Shown here one piece after another: positions 36,212 to 44,915 of a stretch of 64,000 nucleotides of DNA. The stretch covers positions 1 through 64,000 of the forward strand of contig NZ_WHZW01000013.1 in the NCBI RefSeq assembly GCF_010667685.1, read 5' to 3'. The notes under the pieces were generated by a model. It was not told the origin of the DNA. It did no database searches and saw only the letters and a program-made list of their open reading frames with translations. Position 1 is the stretch's first letter, and each line of letters begins with the position of its first letter. This DNA comes from Bifidobacterium aerophilum. GTDB lineage: Bacteria > Actinomycetota > Actinomycetes > Actinomycetales > Bifidobacteriaceae. The position numbers and the translations under genes were made by a program.

Positions 36212-37726
36212 CTATAGGAAACGGCTGGGCACGCGTTCGCGCGCGGCCAGCCCATCCTTGGTGCGCGCGTAGGACAGGTGCAGCGAATCCTCCGCGCGGG
36301 TGACGCCGACATAGGCAAGCCGCCGCTCCTCCTCGAGAGCGTCGCCGTCCGTCGGCGAACCGTACGGCAGCAGTCCTTCCGAACAGCCGACCAGAAACAC
36401 ATGCCTGAATTCCAGGCCCTTGGACGCGTGGATCGTGGACACGGTCACGGCGCCGAGCTGCGCGCCACCGTCCACGCCCAGCGATTCGAGCAATGCCTGC
36501 CGCCCGACCGGATCGTCCCCGCTTCCCGACCATCCGGCATCCCTGCGCACGCGGTAGCGCAGACCGGCTTCGCGCAGCGCCGTGCAGAACACCTGCTGTT
36601 GCGCGTTGATGCGGGTGAGGATCGCGCAGTCGGCAGGATCGACGCCGCGCGCCGCCATGTTCGCGATGCGTCCGGCCACCCCGCGCGCCTCCTCGGCGTC
36701 CGTCCCGTACACCATGTGACTGACGCGCGCGCCGTCGTCGCGCGCCGACGTCAGCCGCAGGTAGTCCGCGCGTTCGGGCGACCTGGCAAGCACACGATTC
36801 GCGTACCCGACGATCTGCGGCGTGGAACGGTAATCGACGTTCAGGCTCACGTCGGCCGCCAACGGGCCGAACTGGTCGGCGAACGCGAGCAGGTCGTAGC
36901 TGCTCGCGCCGGCGAACGAGTAAATCGTCTGCGCGGGGTCCCCTACCACGCACACGTCACGGTTGTCTCCCAGCCACAGTGTCATCAGCCGATGCTGCAA
37001 TGGCGAAACGTCCTGGTATTCGTCGACGGTCAGCCACCGCACGGATCTGCGGATCGTCTCGGCGGCTTCGTCGAACTCGTCGAGCACGTGGCATGCGATC
37101 AGCAGGATGTCGTCGAAGTCGATCAGCCCGTGCGCGGTTTTCTCCCGTTCGTAGCATTCGTACACGTCCTCGAAGCGCTGCGGGTCGAGGTCGGCCGGCG
37201 GACGGCGGTGCAGGGACGCGCATACGCGCGGATAGTCGCCGGGCGCGACCAGCGACACCTTCGCCCAGTTGATCTCGGCCTGCACGTCGCGCACCGTCAG
37301 GTCGTCGAGTTCGATGCCGCCGCAGGCCTGCCGCATGGCGGTCGCGACGAGGCGCCGCGGTTCGCCGTCGTCGGCGACGTGCGGGAACGGGGCGTCGCAG
37401 ATGTCCTCCCAGACGCGGCGCAGCTGGTGCAACGCGGCCGAATGGAACGTGGCCGCCGTCACCGCGTCGCCCACGCCGAGGGAGCGCAGACGGGAACGCA
37501 TTTCGGCCGCGGCCTTCACCGAGAACGTCACGGCGAGCGTGCCGGCCGGTTCCCATGCGCCGCTCGCGCACGCGTAGGCGATACGCCGGGTGACCGTGCG
37601 CGTCTTGCCGGCGCCGGCGCCCGCGATGATGCGCACCGGCCCGTGCACCGTGGTCGCCGCATGGTATTGCGCCTCGTCCAGTCCTTCGAGGATGCTTTCC
37701 GCCTGTTTGCCGTCCGCACTTGTCAT
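36212..37726 (-). CDS. UvrD/Rep-like superfamily 1 DNA helicase
   Basis: 504 aa. Motif I AGAGAGKTRTVTRRI, motif II WLTVDEYQDVSPLQHRL, motif III DVCVVGDPAQTIYSFAGA, motif IV-V ALSVDYRSTPQIV-like and TVSTIHASKGLEFRHVFLVG, motif VI EEERRLAYVGVTRA. It is shorter than UvrD or PcrA (700+ aa), with reduced 1B/2B inserts and no C-terminal extension. A 3'-5' helicase role in repair or replication restart is probable. Convergent with the DUF2342 gene, 8 bp apart. Confidence 0.87.
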   Translation of the reverse strand: MTSADGKQAESILEGLDEAQYHAATTVHGPVRIIAGAGAGKTRTVTRRIAYACASGAWEPAGTLAVTFSVKAAAEMRSRLRSLGVGDAVTAATFHSAALHQLRRVWEDICDAPFPHVADDGEPRRLVATAMRQACGGIELDDLTVRDVQAEINWAKVSLVAPGDYPRVCASLHRRPPADLDPQRFEDVYECYEREKTAHGLIDFDDILLIACHVLDEFDEAAETIRRSVRWLTVDEYQDVSPLQHRLMTLWLGDNRDVCVVGDPAQTIYSFAGASSYDLLAFADQFGPLAADVSLNVDYRSTPQIVGYANRVLARSPERADYLRLTSARDDGARVSHMVYGTDAEEARGVAGRIANMAARGVDPADCAILTRINAQQQVFCTALREAGLRYRVRRDAGWSGSGDDPVGRQALLESLGVDGGAQLGAVTVSTIHASKGLEFRHVFLVGCSEGLLPYGSPTDGDALEEERRLAYVGVTRAEDSLHLSYARTKDGLAARERVPSRFL

Positions 37727-37857
37727 GCGTCCATTGTGGCAGTTCCCACGGGACCGGCGCACCATGCGCGTTGCGGAGGGGAGCAAAGGGGCTCACGAAG
37801 CGAAACAACGGTACGGCAACACGCGGTTTGCGTCACGGCATGTATTAGGGTGTAACT

Positions 37858-39531
37858 GTGAGTGAACGAAGCAAATTCCAGTTGGCGGCCCTGGCGTCTG
37901 CGGCCATGCCGGGCATCACCGTCGCCGGGGTGCGTGGGGCCGGCCCGTCGAACGCGGCCGATTCCGCCGCCGGCATCGATCAGGCGATCGTGTTGGATGC
38001 GACCGGACGGCAGTACGACGTGTTTGCGTCCGGTACCGAGGCCGGACGCAAGCGTCTGCAGGGACGCGTACGCGCGGCCCGCGTGCTGGCCGAGGCGCGC
38101 GAGCCCGGTGGTCTGGGGTTCGCCCTCGATCAGGTCGTCGCGTTCCAGAAGGGAGAGGACGGCAAGGGGCCGACCGGCGACATCGCGGTAATGGTCATCA
38201 ACCATCTCGACGGCGTGGCCCGCAACCTCGACCTGCTCACGTTGGACGACTGCTCCGCGATGGGCACCGCGATCGGTGCGATCCACCGTCTGCCGGGCAC
38301 GATGGTGCAGACCGGCGGCTATCCGGCATTCGGCACGTCGCAGATTCACGCGCAGCTGACCGGCTGGATCCGCAGGCTGCGTTCGGCGGGCCATATTCCG
38401 TCCGAGATCACGGGCAGCTGGGAGCGCATCATCGCCACGGACGGCCTGTGGTCGTTCGGCACCTGCTTCGTGCATGGCGGGTTCGTGGACGGCGACGTGC
38501 TGTATTCCGGTTCGACGATCACGGCCGTCACGAACTGGCAGGGCATGCAGGTCAACGATCCGGCGCGTGATCTGGCGTGGATCTTCGCCAAGCTGGACGA
38601 GGAGCATCGTAACGCGGTCCTGTCATCGTACGGACGCATGATGGGTTCACGTCTCGACGACCTGATCATGCTGCGCGCCAACCTGTGGCTGCAAATGGAG
38701 CAGGTGGGTGATTTCATCCAGGCGCTCAACCGCGCCGACAACGTGAAGATCATGCAGTTCAAGGCCCAGGTCGACCGGCTGGCGCACCAGCTGGGCGTGG
38801 CCACGCATAAGGCCGCCTCGGCACCCGCTCCGGCGGCGGCTGCGGCATCGGGCCGTCCGGCGGCGGCCGGTTCCTCGTCGGGTTCCGCGGCCGACGCGCA
38901 GGAACGTCGTTCGCCGTCCACAATCACCGTGGGCACGCTGCTGCGCGACAGCGAACGCCGTCTGGCACAGGCCAACGCACAGGCGGGCACCCGGGCCAAC
39001 ACCCAGGCCCCGGCATCCTCCCGTCCGTCCACGGCCGTTCCGTCCGACGCGACCGGCGACATGGATCGCACCGGATCGGCCGAAATCGTGTCCGACCGCA
39101 CCTCCGACCGGACTCCCGGACACGTTTCGGACGCGACCTCCGACCGTACGCCGACGTCGGTGCCGGCCGCGGCCTCCTCGCCGTCCAGCTCGCAGACCAT
39201 GGCGATCAGCCCGGACGAGGCGCGGGCCATGTTCGCGGCGGAACCGTCCGACGACACCCCGGAAGGCCAGCCCCAGGCATACCGTTCGCAGCCGTATCAG
39301 GATCTTGTGCATCAGGCGCAGGGCCCGACCCAGCAGGAGCAGGATGCGCAGACCGTGCTCATCCCGCTGCTCGAGCAGGAGGAGCGTGCGTTGCGCGACG
39401 CGCAGCTCGGACTCGCCTCGCGTACCGGCATCACGCGCACCGTGGCGCCGGACGCGCATCAGAACACCGCCTCGCAGACGGCGCAGGCCGATGACGACGA
39501 CGACACCGGCGAAACCACGCCGAAAGCGTAA
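37858..39531 (+). CDS. APH-fold protein, probable pseudokinase
   Basis: 557 aa. Residues 1-310 follow the aminoglycoside/choline kinase fold (GIHRLPGT region, then the Brenner-type loop). Key residues are replaced: the HGDxxxxN catalytic loop reads HGGFVDGD (H206, G208 for Asp, D213 for Asn), and the metal-binding Asp of the following DW motif is N226 (TNWQ). DPARDLAWIF is intact. Residues 320-557 form an Ala/Ser/Pro/Thr-rich tail ending in an acidic stretch (QADDDDDTGE). Likely a binding or scaffold protein rather than an antibiotic kinase. GTG start, no RBS; TATTAG lies 12-17 nt upstream (possibly leaderless). Confidence 0.75.
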   Translation: MSERSKFQLAALASAAMPGITVAGVRGAGPSNAADSAAGIDQAIVLDATGRQYDVFASGTEAGRKRLQGRVRAARVLAEAREPGGLGFALDQVVAFQKGEDGKGPTGDIAVMVINHLDGVARNLDLLTLDDCSAMGTAIGAIHRLPGTMVQTGGYPAFGTSQIHAQLTGWIRRLRSAGHIPSEITGSWERIIATDGLWSFGTCFVHGGFVDGDVLYSGSTITAVTNWQGMQVNDPARDLAWIFAKLDEEHRNAVLSSYGRMMGSRLDDLIMLRANLWLQMEQVGDFIQALNRADNVKIMQFKAQVDRLAHQLGVATHKAASAPAPAAAAASGRPAAAGSSSGSAADAQERRSPSTITVGTLLRDSERRLAQANAQAGTRANTQAPASSRPSTAVPSDATGDMDRTGSAEIVSDRTSDRTPGHVSDATSDRTPTSVPAAASSPSSSQTMAISPDEARAMFAAEPSDDTPEGQPQAYRSQPYQDLVHQAQGPTQQEQDAQTVLIPLLEQEERALRDAQLGLASRTGITRTVAPDAHQNTASQTAQADDDDDTGETTPKA

Positions 39532-39613
39532 CGGGCCCGGCCATCGCCGCCGATTGGCACAATAGAGCACGGATCTACCAAGAACCCGCATCAACCGCAC
39601 GAAGGAGCATCAT

Positions 39614-39838
39614 ATGGACATCGAACTGGGCATCCGCAACGTGGCGCGCACCGTCACGTTCAGCACCGAACAGAGCGCGGACGAAGTGAACGCGGTGATC
39701 GGCAAGGCCGTAGCCGACCACCAGCCGATCGAACTGACCGACGACAAGGGCCGTCATATCGTGGTGCCCGCCGATGCGCTCGGCTACGCGATCATCGGTT
39801 CGGAAACCAAGCACGCCGTCGGTTTCGGCGCGCTCTGA
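39614..39838 (+). CDS. DUF3107 family small protein
   Basis: 74 aa, start ATG with GAAGGAGCATCAT. Matches the actinobacterial DUF3107 family in length and pattern (MDIELGIRNVARTV ... SADEVNAVIGKAVADHQPIELTDDKGRHIVVPADALGYAIIGSE). A single alpha/beta domain; the function is not known. Confidence 0.85.
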   Translation: MDIELGIRNVARTVTFSTEQSADEVNAVIGKAVADHQPIELTDDKGRHIVVPADALGYAIIGSETKHAVGFGAL

Positions 39839-39896
39839 CCGGCCGGTTTTTCATCATGCCGTCTGCGCATCATCGCGCATGCGACGCGGACGGCAC

Positions 39897-39947
39897 GCGA
39901 AAGGGCGGTTCCGACACCCCTCCGGGTCATCGGAACCGCCCTTTCGC
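39897..39947. terminator. Convergent terminator
   Basis: 18-bp perfect stem GCGAAAGGGCGGTTCCGA (39897-39914) with its complement at 39930-39947, placed between the rightward DUF3107 gene and the leftward PHP gene. AT-rich ends suit termination in both directions. Confidence 0.8.
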
Positions 39948-39954
39948 ATCATCC

Positions 39955-40839
39955 CTACTTCCACAACGGGATCGCGCCACGACGCACGATCTCGGCGACG
40001 GTGGCCTCATCGGTGAGGTTCTCCCCCAACGTATTCGGCTTGCCCTTGCCATGCCAGTCCGATCCTCCGGTGACCAGCAGATCGTAGCGCCGGGCCAGGG
40101 AAAGCAGCCGTTCGCGCTGTTCGGGCGTATTGCCCCGATGCCAGATCTCCAACCCGTCGAGTCCCTCGTCGACCAGACGCTCGATCTGCAGGTCGGACAG
40201 CAGCCGACGATTGCGGCTCAGATCGCCCGCATGCGCGACGATCGTCACGCCCCCGGCCTCCCCCACCGCGCGCACCACCTCATGCGTGCTCGGCGACGGC
40301 GTCGGGATGTAATAGCGGCTGGCCGTGCTCACCGCGTCGGCGAACGCATCCGACCTGGTCCGATACACGCCGGCCGCAACCAGGGCGTCGGCGATATGCG
40401 GCCGTCCGATCGTGGTCCGCTCCCCCTCCTTCACCTGCTCCAGCACGCTGTCCCAGGTGATCGGATAGTCGGACGACAGCAATTCCACCATGCGTCGCAC
40501 GCGTTGGAGACGCGAGGCGCGCGTGGTCGCGAACAGCTCGCAGATATGACGATTGCGCGGATCATACTGGAACGCGAGCATATGCACCGACACGCCCTCG
40601 TCGTCGGCGGTGATCTCCGTGCCGCGCAGCAACGGCAATCCCGTCTCGCTCGAAGCCCGTTCCGCCTGCGACCATCCCGCGGTGGTGTCATGATCGGCGA
40701 TGCCGACGCCCAGCAAGCCGAGCGAACGAGCCTGTGATACCAGAACGGCCGGCGTCTCCGTGCCGTCGGAGAACACCGTATGGCAATGCAGGTCCCATCC
40801 CGTGCGAGGCGGTTGGGAGGGAATGTCAACGCGAGTCAT
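39955..40839 (-). CDS. PHP-domain phosphoesterase
   Basis: 294 aa. PHP motifs DLHCHTVFSDGTETP (motif 1), GIADHDTTAGW (motif 2), VTIVAHAGDLS and VTGGSDWHGKG (motif 4). All metal-binding His/Asp are present, as in TrpH/YciV-type enzymes that degrade short RNA or pAp. ATG 40839 is taken, since the family begins at the motif-1 strand; the upstream frame to 40896 is not needed. Confidence 0.87.
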   Translation of the reverse strand: MTRVDIPSQPPRTGWDLHCHTVFSDGTETPAVLVSQARSLGLLGVGIADHDTTAGWSQAERASSETGLPLLRGTEITADDEGVSVHMLAFQYDPRNRHICELFATTRASRLQRVRRMVELLSSDYPITWDSVLEQVKEGERTTIGRPHIADALVAAGVYRTRSDAFADAVSTASRYYIPTPSPSTHEVVRAVGEAGGVTIVAHAGDLSRNRRLLSDLQIERLVDEGLDGLEIWHRGNTPEQRERLLSLARRYDLLVTGGSDWHGKGKPNTLGENLTDEATVAEIVRRGAIPLWK

Positions 40840-40923
40840 ACGACCATCGTAATCTGAACACGGGCACAACCATGCCGAAAGACATGCCGTCATCAACGAC
40901 GACCATCATGGAAGGGGTTTCGT

Positions 40924-41568
40924 ATGGCCGATGAACAGGACTCGAACACGATCGAACGGCTCGATGGCCGCCGCCACGGCGCGACATGGACGTATCTGGT
41001 CATGCTCGTCGCGTCCGCCGTCGCGTTGGCCGTCTCGTTCGTGCTGTCGGCGGAAACGCTCAAGCTGGCGCGCGACCCCAACCAGATCCTCGACTGCGAC
41101 ATCAACAGCGTGCTGTCCTGCTCGACGGTCGCCCAATCCTGGCAGTCGGAGATCGTCAAGTTCGGCGGACTGAGCTATCCGAACGCGTTCTTCGGCATCG
41201 CGGCCGAATCCGTGTTCGTCACGATCGCGGTGATCGGACTGTCGCGTGTGGCCGTGCCACGCTGGTTCGCGACCTGCACCTGGCTTGGCGGTCTCGCGGC
41301 GCTCGCGTATTCGTACTGGCTGACCTCGCAGTCGCTGTTCGTGATCAACGCGCTGTGCCCGTGGTGCCTGGCGCTGATGTTCTCCACGACGATCCAGTTC
41401 ATGGCCCTCAGCCACGCGACCGTGACCGTGCAGGGGCTGCCGGCGCGCTCGCAGGGGCTGCGCACCTATTACCGGCTCAACTACGATCTCATGGTCGACG
41501 CGGTGTGGATCGTCGCGATCGTGGCGCTGATTCTCATCAAGGACGGCGCGGCGATCTTCGGAAGGTGA
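40924..41568 (+). CDS. Vitamin K epoxide reductase family membrane protein
   Basis: 214 aa, four to five transmembrane helices. Loop cysteines C58 and C66 (LDCDINSVLSCSTV) and active-site C145-P-W-C148 are all present. VKOR homologues reoxidise DsbA-like oxidases in actinobacteria (the DsbB role), using menaquinone or other quinones. No fused thioredoxin domain and no dsbA in the window. GGAAGGGG is the RBS. Confidence 0.9.
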   Translation: MADEQDSNTIERLDGRRHGATWTYLVMLVASAVALAVSFVLSAETLKLARDPNQILDCDINSVLSCSTVAQSWQSEIVKFGGLSYPNAFFGIAAESVFVTIAVIGLSRVAVPRWFATCTWLGGLAALAYSYWLTSQSLFVINALCPWCLALMFSTTIQFMALSHATVTVQGLPARSQGLRTYYRLNYDLMVDAVWIVAIVALILIKDGAAIFGR

Positions 41569-41646
41569 GATGACGGAGCGTTATCTCACCTTCAGCGTTG
41601 GTGCATTATCAGCGGTTTTATCCGTTCATCGCAATCATGACGGCCC

Positions 41647-42546
41647 CTACAGCAGTTCGATGCGGCCGACGAGCGTGGCCGAGCCGGTGAGCTTCACGTC
41701 CGTGTCGCTCACGTCGACGCGCAGCGTGCCGCCTCGCACGGCGATCGTCCAATGGTCGATGCCGGTCTTGGCTCGCAGCGTGATGCCGGTCGCGCACAGG
41801 CCGGTGCCGCAGGACAGCGTCTCGCCGCAGCCGCGCTCGTTGACGCGCATGGTCGCCTCACCGGCGTCCGCCGTCTCGTCCATGTCGTCGATGCGCACGA
41901 ATTCGACGTTCTGATCGGATTCCAACGCCGGATGCACCTCGGGCTTCGTCACGAGGTCCAATGACTCCACGGGCGGCAGCGTCGCGAACGAATCCTCTAT
42001 CACGGCCACCACATGCGGGTTGCCCATATCCACGAACGTGCCGCGCGCCGAACCGTCGGTGCCAGGGATCGTCACGTCGAACGCGTCCGTCTCGCCGCGC
42101 TTCCACGCGCCCATGTCCACCTGGAACACGTCCTTGCCGAATCCGGCGACCTCGCCCAGCGACGTGAGCGTCTTCACGCCGGCGCGCGTGCCGAGCCGGA
42201 ACGGCGCTCCCCCGGCCAGTTCGGCGTAGCCCTGCCGCTGCGCGAACAACGTGATCGCGCGCGTGCCGTTGCCGCACATCTCGGCGAGGCTGCCATCCGC
42301 ATTGCGGTAGTCCATGAACCATGAGGCTCCGCCCGCCTCGGTTTCGGCGACCTGGGCCGAGGACAGATCGGACACGTCGGACGGATGTGCGAGACGGATC
42401 AGGCCGTCGCCGCCGATGCCGAAATGACGATCGCACAGGAAACGCACCTCGTCGGGCGTGGGTTCGTATTCGCCGGTCGGATCGGCGTAGACGACGAAAT
42501 CGTTGCCCGTGGCGTGGGCCTTGTATACAACTTGCGGAATGCTCAT
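41647..42546 (-). CDS. dapF: Diaminopimelate epimerase
   Basis: 299 aa. Converts LL-DAP to meso-DAP for lysine and peptidoglycan. Catalytic Cys pair in MCGNGTRA and in [23 protein letters not shown] at the N-terminus and DMGNPHVV are conserved. ATG 42546 ([16 protein letters not shown]) is used; the frame continues to 42855 but overlaps murI. Divergent from murI across 76 bp, so two cell-wall amino-acid racemases share a promoter region. Confidence 0.94.
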   Translation of the reverse strand: MSIPQVVYKAHATGNDFVVYADPTGEYEPTPDEVRFLCDRHFGIGGDGLIRLAHPSDVSDLSSAQVAETEAGGASWFMDYRNADGSLAEMCGNGTRAITLFAQRQGYAELAGGAPFRLGTRAGVKTLTSLGEVAGFGKDVFQVDMGAWKRGETDAFDVTIPGTDGSARGTFVDMGNPHVVAVIEDSFATLPPVESLDLVTKPEVHPALESDQNVEFVRIDDMDETADAGEATMRVNERGCGETLSCGTGLCATGITLRAKTGIDHWTIAVRGGTLRVDVSDTDVKLTGSATLVGRIELL

Positions 42547-42622
42547 GATCGTCACTCTAGCGCGCGGTGTTCGGAGTACTCTAGTGAACGTCCATATAGG
42601 CGATTTCCAGGAGGCAGACGGC

Positions 42623-43423
42623 ATGGCTTCGACGGCACCGATCGGCGTGTTCGATTCCGGGTTGGGCGGCATTTCGGTGGCGCGGCGGATCATGCGTGAC
42701 ATGCCGCATGAGCGCGTGCTGTATTTCGGCGATTCGGCGAATGCCCCGTACGGCACGAAAACGCCGGAGCAGGTGCGGGAGCTGAGCTTCGCAATCGTGG
42801 AACAGTTCGTGAAACAAGGCGTGAAGGCCGTGGTGATCGCATGCAACACGGCCACGTCCGCGGCGGTGAACGATCTGCGCGAGCACTATGACATTCCGAT
42901 CATCGGCATGGAACCGGCGTTGAAGGTCGCCTGCGACCGCGGCGACCGGGCGGATGGAGGACACGAGCCGCAGCGCGTGATCGTGGCCGCAACCCCGTTG
43001 ACATTGCGCGAGCACAAATTCGCCGCGCTGATGGACCGGTTCAAGTCGGAGAACACGATCTTCCCCGAACCGTGCCCTGGTCTGGTGGAGATCGTCGAAC
43101 ACGGCCGGCTGGGCGACCACGGCCTCGTGATGCGCACATTGCACGGCTACTTTGACCAATATGATCTCGATTCGATCGATTCGGTGGTGCTCGGCTGCAC
43201 GCATTTCGTGTTCTACCGCGACTATTTCCGCGAACTGCTGCCGGATTCCACCGCGATCATCGACGGCAACGAAGGCACGGTGCGTCACTTGGGCGTCGTC
43301 CTCGAATCACTCGGCAAGCTCGCCCCCGAGGACGCGGCAGGCGGCGTGGAACTCGCCAATTCCGATCCGAGCGAACGCATCGCGGCACTGTCGCGCGAGC
43401 TGCTGGGGCGGCAACGCCCGTAG
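42623..43423 (+). CDS. murI: Glutamate racemase
   Basis: 266 aa. Makes D-glutamate for peptidoglycan. Both catalytic cysteines are present: [11 protein letters not shown] and [20 protein letters not shown] and [11 protein letters not shown] are family signatures. ATG 42623 follows AGGAGG; the in-frame extension to 42503 is rejected. The stop codon overlaps the first unit of a 52-53-bp repeat. Confidence 0.95.
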   Translation: MASTAPIGVFDSGLGGISVARRIMRDMPHERVLYFGDSANAPYGTKTPEQVRELSFAIVEQFVKQGVKAVVIACNTATSAAVNDLREHYDIPIIGMEPALKVACDRGDRADGGHEPQRVIVAATPLTLREHKFAALMDRFKSENTIFPEPCPGLVEIVEHGRLGDHGLVMRTLHGYFDQYDLDSIDSVVLGCTHFVFYRDYFRELLPDSTAIIDGNEGTVRHLGVVLESLGKLAPEDAAGGVELANSDPSERIAALSRELLGRQRP

Positions 43424-43690
43424 CGGGGCAGTTCCGCCACGTTTGCCGCGATCCGCCTCGCCAGGGCCACCGTTTGCGGGGCCGCTCACAGGATTGCCCG
43501 GAATTTGCCTCGCAAACGGCACTCTTAACGGGGCAAACCACGGATAATCTCGGCGACTCGCCTCGCTAAGGATGGTGTCTGCGGGGCAAACCACGGATGC
43601 TGTCGGCAACCGCCCCGTGAGGCGTGCCGGTTGCGGGGCAAAACACGGAAGCAATCTTCGGATCGCCCCGCATATTCCGCACTCTCGGCC
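43423..43690. repeat. 52-53-bp periodic repeat, five degenerate units
   Basis: Units begin GCGGGGC at 43423, 43476, 43528 (as ACGGGGC), 43581 and 43633. The clearest head is GCGGGGCAAACCACGGAT (43581-43598), seen with few changes in three units. Each unit ends near GCCTCGC or GCCCCGY, which can pair with the next GCGGGGC. This stretch (43424-43783) holds no convincing gene. Confidence 0.65.
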
Positions 43691-43783
43691 GGACCGCACA
43701 ATTTCAATCGGCCGATGTGCCGGTTTGTCCCGGCTGGGCACGTAAGCTCAGGCAAGACATACGGATAGGCATTGGGGGTTGGT

Positions 43784-44656
43784 ATGGCTGACACGCAGCT
43801 GCAGGAATCACGGCACAAAACGGCGCTGATCGATGTGGGCGGCGGGTTCCGCGCGATCTTCGGCGCCGGCGTGATGGACCGTTGCCTTGAGGACGGCATC
43901 GCGTTCGACCACTGCTACGGGGTTTCCGCGGGCAGCGCGAACATGGTCTCGTTCATCTCCGGCCAGCACGGCCGCAACCACAAGTTCTACACTGAATACG
44001 CATTCCGCAAGGAGTACGCGAGCTTCGACTCGTTCGTGAAGAACCACAATTTCGCAAACCTCGACTACGTGTACGGCACGCTGAGCAACCACGACGGCGA
44101 GTATCCGGTGGATTACGCGGCGTTCGAGACGAATCCGACCGGATTCACGGTGATCGCGTGCGACGCGCGTGACGGCTCGGCCAAGTATTTCGACAAGTCG
44201 GACGTGCATTACGACGATTTCGACATCATGAAGGCGTCAAGCGCGGTGCCAGTCGCCTGCGAACCGTACGTGATCGACGGCGTGCCGTATTTCGACGGCG
44301 GCATCGCCGACCCGGTGCCGGTGCAGAAGGCCCTGGACGACGGCTACGACCGCGTGGTGCTGGTGCTCACGCGACTGAAGGACGTGCTGCGCGAGCAGAA
44401 GAAGGACATCGCGCCGGCGCGTATCCTGCGCCATTCGTATCCGGCCGCTGCCGAACGGCTGATGGAACGGTACAAGACGTACAACGACGAGGTGGCGCTG
44501 GCCAAGGAATACGAGAAGGACGGCCGCGTGCTCATCCTCGCGCCCGAAAGCCTGTACGGCCTGTCGACGCTGAGCAAGTCGTTCGAGGGCCTGGAGCGCA
44601 TGTACCGCGCCGGCTACGCCGCCGCCGAGGCGATCCCCGCATTCCTGGCAAGCTGA
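43784..44656 (+). CDS. Patatin-like phospholipase (RssA/YjjU type)
   Basis: 290 aa from ATG 43784 (GGGGG upstream; 43772 is alternative). Ser-Asp dyad: nucleophile in GVSAGS after FDHCYGVSAG, and Asp in YFDGGIADPVPV; oxyanion loop DVGGGFRAIFGAGVMD. Intracellular, no signal peptide. Lipid hydrolase activity is likely, with substrate unknown. It is the last gene before the CRISPR array, transcribed toward it. Confidence 0.87.
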   Translation: MADTQLQESRHKTALIDVGGGFRAIFGAGVMDRCLEDGIAFDHCYGVSAGSANMVSFISGQHGRNHKFYTEYAFRKEYASFDSFVKNHNFANLDYVYGTLSNHDGEYPVDYAAFETNPTGFTVIACDARDGSAKYFDKSDVHYDDFDIMKASSAVPVACEPYVIDGVPYFDGGIADPVPVQKALDDGYDRVVLVLTRLKDVLREQKKDIAPARILRHSYPAAAERLMERYKTYNDEVALAKEYEKDGRVLILAPESLYGLSTLSKSFEGLERMYRAGYAAAEAIPAFLAS

Positions 44657-44797
44657 TCGGACGGGACCGGCGATATCGGATAACCGGATTCCATACGGTG
44701 CCTGATCGTCGTTTACCGCCGAAATATGCTCTTTAGAACACGAAAACACGAATAAGACATAGCCAAGGCGCAAATCGGCAAGCAATAACCACAACGA

Positions 44798-44882
44798 GGT
44801 TATCCCTCCTGTACGGAGAACAACAGAAAAATCATCGTCGCGTTAACCACCGGCGGCGGATCACTGCAGGCATGGGGAAAAC
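44798..44882 (-). repeat. Fossil CRISPR repeats beyond the array
   Basis: GGATCACTGCAGGCATGGGG with a final AAAAC (44858-44882) is exactly 33 nt before the first annotated repeat. A weaker GGTTATCCCTCC...ACAAC (44798-44824) is exactly 33 nt before that. Both keep the spacer length but have lost the central palindrome, as expected from decay at the trailer end. Confidence 0.6.
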
Positions 44883-44915
44883 TCGCACTCCTGGCCGAGT
44901 TGCGCCTCACCCAAC

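Noticed and set aside
33747..36953. 1068-aa frame on the - strand
   Set aside because: Only its end (33747-34649) is a real protein (Lon-like); the rest is antisense to the DUF2342 gene and overlaps the helicase.
37858..39531. Aminoglycoside or macrolide resistance gene
   Set aside because: The fold matches, but the catalytic Asp, Asn and metal Asp are replaced, and the context is a core region.
42503..42622. Longer murI start (42503) and longer dapF start (42855)
   Set aside because: The two extensions overlap each other on opposite strands, and the internal starts have the RBS (murI) or the family N-terminus (dapF).
43423..43690. Second CRISPR array in the 52-53-bp repeat
   Set aside because: The units have no constant repeat and unique spacer parts, no repeat-type palindrome of constant sequence, and no nearby cas genes specific to it.
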